NCBI GenBank assembly: GCA_021229015.1 | Contig: CM037788.1 | Coordinates: forward strand, 54,883,145 to 54,947,144 | Length of the DNA stretch: 64,000 nt | Direction of reading: 5' to 3' | Source of the DNA: Solen grandis | Taxonomy: Eukaryota; Mollusca; Bivalvia; Adapedonta; Solenidae | Shown here: positions 48,401-60,400 of the stretch, piece by piece | Numbering within the stretch: the stretch's first letter is position 1 | How the letters are laid out: every line of letters begins with the position of its first letter | Position numbers and translations under genes: made by a program | The notes under the pieces: generated by a model | The model's input: only the letters and a program-made list of their open reading frames with translations | Database searches by the model: none | Told to the model about the DNA's origin: nothing

Positions 48401-51400
48401 TAATGTAAATCTTATGTTTCTGTCCATCAAGTTTTGATATTAAACTAACAAGGCCAAAAGGCAGGGGGTTGTGAGTTTGATTCTCGAATGCAATTTACAA
48501 TAGTCATCAAAAATGGTACTGGTAGAGCCCTCTTGCTTGGCACTCAGCATAAAAGGGTTATTCCAGGACTGGTTGGTTTAGTGTCAGGATAACGTGACTA
48601 GTTATGGTATCATGCTACATGTCTACGGCGTGATACTGCAATGTGGCAGCACTATATCTGTCTCAAGTAGACATAGTCTCCAAATGACTTGCAGGAAGTT
48701 AAACCCAATAAACAAACAAACATAGACAATAGCATTACTTTGCTTCACAAAAGATCTGAATACACAGTGTCAGGGGTTTTATGTCTGATATGTTTTATGA
48801 CAGGATGATAGGTGCTATATATGGACGTATTGTTGGACGTCTGATGGTGTCCATGTTTGGGGTGATCCAGACCGGATACTGGCAGTGGATGGACCCGGGT
48901 GCATTTGCCCTCATAGGAGCCGCATCTTTCTTTGGAGGTGTGACCAGACTCACACTAGCTACCACAGTGATCATGGTAAAGTCGCTTGAATTCTGTTTTC
49001 TTGTAGTTCATTATACCCCCGAAACAAAGTTTGATGGGGTATATAGGAGTCACCCGGTGGTCGGTCGGTTGGTCGGTCGGTCCAGCGGTCCGTTGCATTT
49101 TCCTTGTCCGGAGCATAACTTGAAAAACCACAAGTTGGAATTCAATACAACTTCATGCAATGATCAAGCACATGGAGAGGAAGTGCAGTGCACAAGAACC
49201 ATAAATTACATTATTGCCCTTTGTATTTTTTCCTTGTCCAGAGTATAACTTGTAACAATTTCATACAATGGTCAAGCACAATGAGAGGAAGTGCAGTGCA
49301 CAAGAACCATAACTCTATCTATAGGAATTACAGAGTTATTGCCCTTTGTATTTTCCTTGTCCGAGAGTATAACTTGTAAAGTACTGATTGGATTTCAAAA
49401 CAATTTCATACAATGGTCAAGCACAATGAGAGGAAGTGCAGTGCACAAGAACCATAACTCTATCTAGAGGTATAACTTGTAAATATTGGATTTCAAAACA
49501 ATTTCATACAATGGTCAACCACAATATGAGGAAGTGCAGTGCACAAGAACCATAACTCTATCTAGAGTAATTACAGAGTTATTTCCCTTTGTTACTTTTC
49601 CTTGTTTTTCTTGTCCTGAACATAACTCGAATATTATATATGGTATATACTTGAAACTTAAAATGTAAACAGATGGCGACTAGGAGAAGTGCAGTGTCCA
49701 AGAACTGTAACCTTTTATTTTTAAACTACTGTGACAAACAACCATTATTGACTCTCTATCAACTTTAAATAAAAACTTTACATATTAATATCACAACCAA
49801 TATACTATGTATACAGGTTCTTATCTATGCTCTGCCTGAAGTCTGGCTTCTCCTGCATTAAAGTATTTTGCAGGGGTATTAATCACCTTCAGTGATAGCT
49901 CTAGTTTTTCTTCTCCTGTTATTTATTGTGTACCATTTCATGCAGCTCTGCTTACATCAGTTTCTGATCTTTTGCATTTTTTTCTTATTGTCAAAGATAG
50001 AACATGAAATACATGTATACTTGGTCGTTTAGTGGCATTTATCAAATATTTAGACTGTTCATGTAAAAAAGCAGATGATGAAATAATATGCATCTATTAT
50101 AAAGCAAATTCATTGGGAGGAATTATAAGAAAATTCTCTTTAGATATACCAATGTATTAAAGGACATCTTCCATAAGTGTAGCCAAAAAAATCTTTCGAG
50201 ATACCTCAAAACCTCAAGAACTCTCTAAAACTAGATCACTTGTTTATTTGTCACAATCAATGGTGAACCTATAAACACACTATTATTAATTGTTTCTCCT
50301 GCGGTAACAGATGGAGCTAACCAACGATGTCCAGGTGTTGCTGCCAGTCATGGCGGCTGTGATGGTAGCCAAGTGGGTAGGGGATTTCTTCACCCATCCT
50401 GTGTACCATGCTCTCCTGGAGCTCAAGTGTATCCCCTTCCTCGACCCCGAGCCAAGAGTCACCGTCGACAAAAAACAGTGAGTTCATAATCTGTCTGTGT
50501 GTGTGTGATCAGGTATGTGTCAGTTGTGGCACACAGGATTGTAACTTTGTAATCTCTATTAACCCTTTTGGATGATAAATGTTAATTTACTGGACATTGT
50601 GTATCAAACAGTGGAATTTTCTGTTCTCATTAATTTCATAAGACTGGTTTTTTTCCCTCAGATCAGGGTTTAATAGGGTGGGGGTCGTCTTATAAGCAGG
50701 GTCTACTATCCATATGTGTGATCCGGTTTCCCTCTGTTTGCCAAGGAAGCAAACTACATTTCTGTGAGCTTAATGGTCAAAGGTATTCCGTCAATCTTTA
50801 ATTTATTGATAATCTAGATGTTATCTGTTCAATTCTGTCTGAAAGGTTAATGATATGTTTATCACATTATGTTTTCAGAGTATAAGATACATACATATAT
50901 ACCTGTTATCAATTCCAGGTAGAAAATATAATCAGACCAAAAATTATTTTTTCACTTTTTTTTTTAAATACAGGACAAAGAGATTCATGTAACTTAAGTT
51001 GTATCTATACTTATGTTCTAGTATATCAGATATTTAATCAGGTTGTGTCTTCAGTACTTTACTTTCATTTTATAAAAAAAAAAGAGCATTAATATAGCAA
51101 TAATGGGTAATTTTTCTGATAGTCTACAAAGGATCCAGAAAAGTTATTTGAGTGGAAAGCTATAGTAATAAGGTTATATGTGGGCATAAAATGTCCTGGA
51201 GGTCCATATTATAGATACATTCATGAAAGGGTTAATTGTTTTAATGGCAATATAAATATTGTTAGAAAATATTTTTAGAAAATATTTTTAGTAATATTTT
51301 CAGTCACTACATTTGTTGATTTATTCACATTTAACTTTGAAGTGATGATTTTAATACTTTCTGTCATTAATGACTAAGCTAACATGATAAGCGTTTGATA

Positions 51401-54400
51401 TTTATTTGCCGTGTTGTGTCAATTAATATTTCATCACACATATCGTCGGCCTCGTTCGAAAAGGACGTAAATGCAAAAATGCAACTTTTCAGGAGAAAGA
51501 AAAAACTACTTAATGATGTCAAAACTTTTCACTTTATTAACTCGTTTAGAATATATAACCAATATAAGTTTACAAATATTTGACAGGAATATGGCTTAAT
51601 GCTGGTAACAACCGGCACTGTTTTGTTAGTTACGACATTTTATGCTACACAATAGAGTGCAAAATGTTAGATACGAGGTAATTTCTTTGAGGTATTACTT
51701 ATACACAAATACTGTCTATTTATAAAGACACATCTAATTGTAATCCAAATTTATGTAGAAACATTTTAAAACATATGGTATGAGCCTGACGCATAACTTG
51801 ACAGAAAAGATACTACTTAAGTGTTTACATTATACTTTGGATCCTGAAAATTAATACTAAATAAAAATAAAAATGCATACAACATACATCGGCATCAACA
51901 TGAAAACTAACACATTGAATACCAAGCAAATTTTTCACCATTGAATCTAACAATATTTCCGCCCCAACGAATAGAAACAGAAATTGAACTGTTGAACAAT
52001 TATTTAAAAAAATAATAATGTTAACACAAATCTAACATGAAAATAACTATATTTAGGGTCGATGAAAAAAATAATAAAAACCGATACATGAAAATAGCTC
52101 TACTACCAGGCAAATGCAACATAACTATGCTACCAAACATCTTCTTTTCTATTTTCATACAAGTTGTGATAATAACAAAAACTATATATTTGAAAACCGT
52201 TTAACATTAAAGAACAAAATAACTTATTGTTAGAATTCTAACCCTGACAACCCAAACCCTAAAACATGAAACTACTTAATATGGTTAACTAAATGATATA
52301 CGAGCTAATGTTCGGAATACCCTCAGTTCCATCCGTATAGTATCATAGACCTATATCAACATCGACGAGATTTGACTTATTATTAAGTTCAATAGATCTT
52401 TATGAAATTTACACAAACGTTTATCATCGATTGAATTGCTCACAAATCTGATTTATTGATGAGGAATCGCATCATAAAAATCGTGATAATCACGCGGAAT
52501 GACTTGCTTTATTTGCTGCAAATGTTCAAATTTACTGCGCTTTATTGGAAGTGGCTTATCATAAAGCGCTTTTGGATCCAGATTCAAGTTTGAGCTGGCC
52601 GTCCTTGGCATTGGAAGGGGTTGGTACTCTGAACTGTTATAGTCAATTTTATAGTGAATAATACCATCGTCTGTGTATTTCAGCAACCTTATCTCATTCA
52701 CTGTTGGTGATCCTACACCAGTACCTGGTCGTATGGATTTATACTTACCAACTTTGCTAAAGTCTTTGAAAAATGTATATTTAAGATATTTCACCTGATA
52801 TGGGGAATCTCTCCTTGCATCTTCGATGCATTCAACATACTGCTGTGGCACGTAAATAGACTTTCTCTTAATATTACGTTCAATAACACTGTGCACACTG
52901 TCACACTCCATCTGAGTGTGCCCACGTTCTAGGAATTTCTGTTCAACGGTAATTTTGTGTTTTATTGCAAACTGTGACAGAGCGTTGGAGAGCGTACTAT
53001 TACGGTTCTGATACCCGCAACCATCGCTGTAGATGATGACTCTCTCAATCCCGTCTAAATTCTGATTTTCTAAGTAATCGATAAGACAGGACGCAAATAT
53101 GTTTGACGTTAGTTCACCGTCAACCTCGTGCCAAAAGTAGTTCATGACCGATCGCGAAGCAAGATCAAAAACTGTATAATTATGACAACATAGTTTGGTT
53201 TTATAATATAAGCAGCTGGCGTTCAACTTAGGACAGAGAAGCAAACTTTGTAAGTCAACTGTTATAACTCTTATATTTCCTTCCTTAATAGCCATTTCCT
53301 TGTCGTTTTGCTTTGAGACTTGAGCCTCATCCTTCTTCTTTACATGAGCAGCATACTCTTCTTCATCAACTGTGCCGGCAGCATGTGCACAACATGTATC
53401 ACACAAATCCTTCTTCGGCTGAAACAAACTTAAATCCATACTTTTGAATAACTTTGTAAACTGGGTTATTTGCAAAACTGGTTTGGATTCATTTTGCATA
53501 TTTCGTTTATATTCATTATGTAATTCCGTCATTGTTGTGAAGAGTGGTTCAATGTATTGCTTGCCGGTAGATGCTCTGCAATAATGTGAGGGGACTTTTG
53601 GCAGTTCATCTAAAAATTTTCTGGCGTGATCCTTAGCACTCGGAGTATGCACTTCACTTTGGCTTTCAGATTGGTCACTGACTTTTGGTTTCGGAATACC
53701 TGATTCTGATGAATTTATCCAATGGTATACCATTTTCTCATTTAAGCCAAGAGTAGACAAAAACATATTCTTACATACAGGTACACGTTCGTCACCGACT
53801 TGTAAGAAGTATTTAAAAGAAAATTTTCTACGACTTTCTTGTCCCGCTTCTACTGTTTTACGTGAAACTTCCTTTCTTTGTATTAAACCTAATACATACA
53901 TACGTTTTTGTTCCCAATCCATAGTCTGCCAGAATCTAGAAAATATATCTTTTCGATGACTTTCATGAACACTCCCACACTGTCTTCCTTCTTTCTCCGT
54001 TTTACACCGTTTCGTACATTTACTAGGGTGAAGCATTCTCTCACTACATTCTACACTTTGCGTTTTCATTCCATTTGTTTTGGATTTAACACCCATGTAT
54101 TTCAATCCCGCCATTCGCAGACGTTTATTTTTTTCTTTTTGTACTTTGGTCGATTGTTCAATTCTTTGTGAAAGTGTTATTGAGTCAACCTCAGTAGTTT
54201 CTACAACTTCTTCGTGTTCAACACTGTCAAGTTGTTCAGTGTTATCTTGGCTATTTTGTATGTTAAGAATACCTTGGCTTGTTTCAGTATCTTTAGCACT
54301 TTCATTTTCAAGAATGCAAGAAACAGCAGTTTGTGTCTCAGTGTTATCTATATTCATCACTTTATTGGTGTTCTTGGACCTGTTGTATGCATGATCAATT

Positions 54401-57400
54401 GTAACTTCATTTGGATCTTTTACTTGTTTTGGTATCAATTCATCATCGGTGTCTTCATGCATGCTGCTATCAGTATCTGACAAAATCTCATTACATTCTA
54501 AAATGTTTTTTGTTGAAGGTTTAAATTTTAACTTTCTCTTTTTCTTTTTAGGAGGCTTCCAATCAGGATCCGTAATATCATTATCATTATCTATATCTTC
54601 GTCTGTGATCATATTTTCATTTTCGTCTACGTTTAAAGCCTTTCTATGTTCACTTGGATCTTCCACATGCTCATTACGAGAACAAGTCTCGTTTGACTCA
54701 CTGTTACCTAATTTTGCTAAAGATAATTGCACCAACTGCTTGCCACGTGAAAACATTTTCGATGTTTATTTTCAAACACAACTGCGAATCGAACAATCTC
54801 TGTGCCTAAGCCTTAACTGATTGATCTCCTGATCACTTTCATCTTCTCTAAATGTAACTTGCAGATACAGCATACAAGGTTTTATGATAGCGTCACATTG
54901 ATTTACTGACATTTTAATTCCTGACAAATCTAAAACGGTAAGTTTCAATTTTGAAAAAAGTTCAACCGCTGTTGTAGGAGAGATCTTTGTATAAGACACA
55001 TACAGCTGATCAAGGTTTTCACACGCGGATATGACACAAAAGTCACTGTCCACCAGATGTATGCACTCTGAGACGTTTAGAATTTTCAAGCTGGGCATGT
55101 ATTTCAGAAAACACAACGTTGAAATTGGACACTGACTAATATCTAACCAGTATAAGGACTTAGCATTGCACAGATTCGTCGTAAATATGAAGTCAATATC
55201 GAAAGTATGGCAGTCAAAATCAGCAAAGGGAATGAAAAATGTCTGAAACCCAAATGAATGTTTTAGAATCCTTTTAAGGGTTCCGCTGTTAATACTATGG
55301 TCGACAGCTATATCAATGTCTTTCCAGAGCACACAGTTTTCTTCGATAATCTCATACAGTTTTTTGCAAGTTCGATTTACAGAATGAAGAAGCTGGTTCA
55401 ATGGGATCTCAGACAAAATCTTCACGAGAATATAGTCAGGCAATGAGAGCAGGCAGTCGTCTGGTTGCTTCCATTCCATGGGTGAAAAGGACGTATCTGC
55501 AATATATAAAACAATTTCCTTAATATATAGGCTGGTTCGAAAAGGACGTAACTACAAAATAAACAAGAAAATAACATTTTTACTATATTATATTTAATTT
55601 TACATAATTAAATGTATTGAAATAAGGCCGATGTTTATCCTTTTATATTAACATCTATGTATATACGCAGAAAAACACCTAAAAATTAAAAGTTTGAAAT
55701 CGAAATATATCCAATCTTATTTATCATTTATTTTAGATTAAAAACATAACATCACCGAATCTACTGTTTCATACTGATAAAAAATCAAGAATAAATTATA
55801 CTTACATATAAAACTGTATCCAGTAAATCAATATATCCAGAAATAAATCAATTTTACCACACGTTTTTTTGTAAACATTTGCAGTCGACGCACATTGTAG
55901 TTACGACATTTCGACCGATGTAAATTTCAACCAATCAAGTTACGGCTTTTAAACATGTTATCATTTTAGAAGAACGGATTGGCTTAAAGATACGAGGATT
56001 TGACACAATACGCGGGAAATTATGAACACGCTATAAACGGGAAATACGATTTTTGGTGAAAATGTAGTTACGTCCTTTTCGAACGAGGCCGACGATATGT
56101 GACTGTGGAACACATAATTGTGTGATGTTCATCTGTGTGATGTGTGTGTGTTTAACTTGGGTATATGCACCATTGTGTTACAGGTATCCAGAGGACAAAG
56201 GTCATCTGTAAGTATCCACATTATTCCTCAGGGAGCAGGTACTGTATGTATTAGTGAAATTATAATTATAGCTCCAGCTACAAATGCAGGTTAACTGTGA
56301 GTCTCCTCCGTCTGTCTGTTCGTCTGTAAAAAATAATTGGCAAAACTATTTCTTGGTTACCATTTGTCAGATTTCTATGAAACGTTGCAAGACTAAACAG
56401 TACCCAGCCATGTTGTCCAGTTTATTGGCACATCATGCTTAGATAATTAAATATTGAATCATGGCCCTTTGTTACTTTTGTGATTTTTTTTTTTTGTGCA
56501 CGCTATTTCTCATCAACCAGAGGTCAGACTTCATTGAAACATACTTTACTTTACATACCTTTGGCACATCACATTCAGATATGTTTTCATTGACTTGTGG
56601 CAGTATTTCTTTGTTACCCAAGGTCGGATTTCAATTAAAATTCACACTATTTATTAGTACTTAATGCCTACTGAGTCTTACCTGACCTCTCTCCCCTGAT
56701 TTATTCAGTTAACAGTTGTATGCAAACAATGTACATGTAAGTTTGGCCGATAATTAATTAAATTCTCTTCAACACCAATATCGGTGGCTGAGTGGTTAGA
56801 GGGTATGCCCTGGAATCTGGAGGTCAAAGTGTTTGGTCCCCAGCTGGGACATACCTAAGTCATATAAAATGTTTCTTGTATAGCTCCCTTGCTTGGCGCT
56901 CAGCATATAAGGGTAGTTGCAGGACTGGTTGGCTGGGTGTCAGGATAATGTGACTGGGTGTGGTATCATGCCACATGTCTACAGCATGATACTGCAGTGT
57001 GGCAGCACTACATCTGTCTCAAGCAGACATAGTCTCCAAATGACTGAAATACTGTCAGCAGGATGTTGAACATCATTTGTGCAGAAGCAAATGATATTCT
57101 TTTTTCATGGTTGATTTTATTATTAGTATTGTACTTGTCATTGGAGTAAGTAATTTTTCTACATCTGCTTCATATTTTAACCCTTTCCCTCATAGAGGAT
57201 TCCATGAAAAGACCTATGCGAACAACATAAAACCAGATCAGCCTGCGAGTAACTCGCAGGCTGATCAGGTTTTATGCTGTTCGCTGCTCCTCAGTGGTCT
57301 GGAAATGAGGACTTTATAATTAAATTTGGTAAGGTTTAACTGTGGTTTCTGCAGATCAGGCTTTGTGTGGTACCTATTGAGTGCGTCAAAATGAGTCTAT

Positions 57401-60400
57401 ATGAGGGAAAGGGTTAATTGTTTTGCTTGATTAATTACCAGTGTAATACCAGCATTTGTTCACATTCAAATGAATAAATGTTCAGACTTTATCTATGATG
57501 ATTTCATAATTGATAACAAGGTTTGCAACATCCATACAGTAAAGTATATTGTCAGGTCCCAAGCAGGTCACTATAAAGGAGATTTACTGTAGTGATAAAT
57601 GGTGTTTCTTTTTAACCTTTACTTCATATAGATTCATTTTGATGTAGTGGCAAACAGAGAAGACCCAGATCAGCTCCTGTAGGAGCTGTCTGATCTGGGT
57701 TTTCTCTATTTGCTCATATGATATCATAGCTCAGTTTCTTCACTGTCTGTGTGGCAAAGAAAAACTCATGATTTCATATACATGTACAATTTTAAGTTGA
57801 TGAATTAATATTCATCAAGTCATGAATTTGTACATGAATATTCATGAGGTAAAGGTTTAATCTAGAATCTAGCAATGCTAAGTGCAATAAAAAAATATCC
57901 TGAATCTGATGCATGTACAAATGTATATAGATTAGAAGACTGATGTGTTAGGGCCTTGGACAGTATAGTAGCATCTAACCAGCCATCCATTGTCTGCAGG
58001 ATAAACCTGGAACTGTTCACGGCCAAGGATATCATGAGTGAGTCTATTATCACCGTGGAAACTCAGGAATCAGTGTTTGTGCTTGCCAGCTGCCTTGTCA
58101 ACACTAACCACGGTGGGTTCCCGGTCATCAAGAAGGGTGAGAATGATGATGACAAGCACTTCTACGGCATCATTACACGGTAAGTTTCTCCAATGTCTGG
58201 GGTTATTTTTAACCATATATTTATATTTTATCTTAAATGTTTCCTTTGAAGATACAGTAGAACTTCTATAAGTCAAAAATGAAGGGCTGACCTAAAAAGT
58301 TCAAGACATTGGGACTTTGACTTATGTATGAGCTATACCAACGGTGGGACTATCAAGTCTTTAAATTCTAAATAAGGCTTTGTTGCATCAGCTTTCGGTC
58401 ATAAACATAATTTGATACAAATGTACATGTATTACTGTAAATGAAGCAGGCATTCCATTGTTTTCAGGTGTGTTCAAAACAAAACAACAAAAAATTTATT
58501 CTTAAGCAAGATATGCCAACAAAATAAAATGATGCTGACATAATTCATATATAAGATGGGTATTGAGTACAGAGTTGATAATTAATCAAAGTGTTTGACA
58601 TCCAGATGCCTGGGTTGGGGTCCAGGTCCTTCGCAACAGTTTCATAGGAGTTTAAATTAAAATGATGTGGCACCTAGATTGATTACATTTAACACAGGAA
58701 AAGCCTAAGCAGAGCAATAAAAGATGTAGCTTTTGTGTAATTAGCACCTGTCACACAGGTAAAATTGTTAATTTTGAGGCAGCCATAAGGGTGTGAAAAA
58801 TATTATCCCGCAGTTGAAGTTGTGAAAACAGCCAAAAGGCTTCAACTTATTTATGGTAAAATGTATTCAAATTATGATGTATGGACTGCAGAATAAGCTT
58901 GACACATTGAAAAATTTGATGCATAAATGAGTTTTTCTTATGAATATATAGGGGAAAATGTTAGGACTTTCATATAACTTCAACACAGCAAGAAAGATGA
59001 CTCATCAAAGTTTGATACATGGAAGTTCTACTGTATAAAATAAACAGAATAATATGCTACTGCAGTTTAACCCTTTCCCTCATAGAGGAAACCATAAAAA
59101 GACCAATGCGAACAGCATAAAACCAGATCAGCCTGCGTGTAACTCGCAGGCTGATCAGGTTTTATGCTGTTCGCTGCTCCTCAGTGCTTTGGTAATGAGG
59201 ATTTTACAATTAAATTTTGTAAGGTTTGAGTTTGGCTTTCTGCAGATCAGGCTTTATGTGCTACCTATTGAGTGTGTCAAAATGAGTCTATATGAGGGAA
59301 AGGGTTAATCTACAATAAACAGAGCCTTGTCAGCAGAACCTCATGACTCTTTTGGTCAGTTTCTGGCAATGAAAAGTAATACTTATAAGTAAGTTTTGTG
59401 GTAAAGCACTTCGCTTTCACATATATGAGAACGACTTGATCACTTCCAGTGATTACTTATATTTATGTTTTACATCAGGTTGGAGCTGACCATGGTCATG
59501 ATGAATGAGGAACTATTTGTGCCGCTCTCCGATGTTTCGGGGGAATACACTCCATCCACTGAGCGACACCACTGGATAGACTTTAGCCAGGTACTGCTGT
59601 CTTAGAAACTGTCTGTCTAATGTGTCTGTTATAAATCTTTACCACTACCTTGGTGTCTGTTTAGCATCATGCACTTTGCTTTTTCATCGATGTGGCCCAG
59701 GTTTAATTCCATTTATTCATTATCATTATTAGTGATTATTTGGGGTAAATTATATCGCCTTTTAATGAATGCTTCCCTCACCAAAAATGATCATTTTTTA
59801 CTCAAAATATCATATTTTCTATCCAGTATATAGTCCTCCTTTTATCCTTATGAAATTCAAGAAAGTTTTAGCTGCCATGTAAAATTCTTGATATTTAGGC
59901 TGGAATATTACATTATCTATAATGCAGTTTGTGTCATGGATAATAAACAAAGTTCTAACATTTTATTGTCATGGTCTTACGTTATATTTTCCAAATTTTT
60001 TACTTACAAGCTATTTTATTTCCCAGTTAGGAAGTTAAGGTGTTTAAAAATCACTGCACAATCAGGATATGATGCTCTGCTGTGTATTCATTTGAATTCA
60101 AAATGAAGTATGAGGTAGGCTATGTAAACTTAGTCTTTATTTTACACAAATAACAGCTGAACATCCACAAACTGGACAAGCCAGATGAAGTGAGTGATAA
60201 ACTACATCAGTATTTAGATGACCCCAAATACAAGGATCTCGCCCTGGACTTGGTAGGTCTCATTACAGAATTATTAAATTCATTAATAATGAATTTCATC
60301 ATTATTCTTTCTCTAATAAAAACTGGCAAAATATTTAATTTCTTAATAAATATTGTTAGATTTGAATGGGAATGGTAGATGTGTTCTATGTATTACTTAG

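Larger units (their letters stand above)
51444..56094 (-). mobile_element. 4.65-kb DNA transposon with F-box and transposase-like ORFs
   Basis: Left end CGTCGGCCTCGTTCGAAAAG with GACGTAA and right end TTACGTC with CTTTTCGAACGAGGCCGACG are perfect inverted repeats of about 27 bp, with similarity continuing (ATGCA versus CTACA). Flanks are ATAT on both sides (51440-51443, 56095-56098), a 4-bp target duplication. If the outer CAC and GTG are counted, the repeats extend to 34 bp, so the exact end is open. Both ORFs are on the minus strand, opposite to the CLC gene whose intron (50478-56183) it occupies. 51594-52440 and 55500-56060 show no ORF. A 4-bp duplication is compatible with the Sola superfamily among others; I could not assign it. 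Confidence 0.88.
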
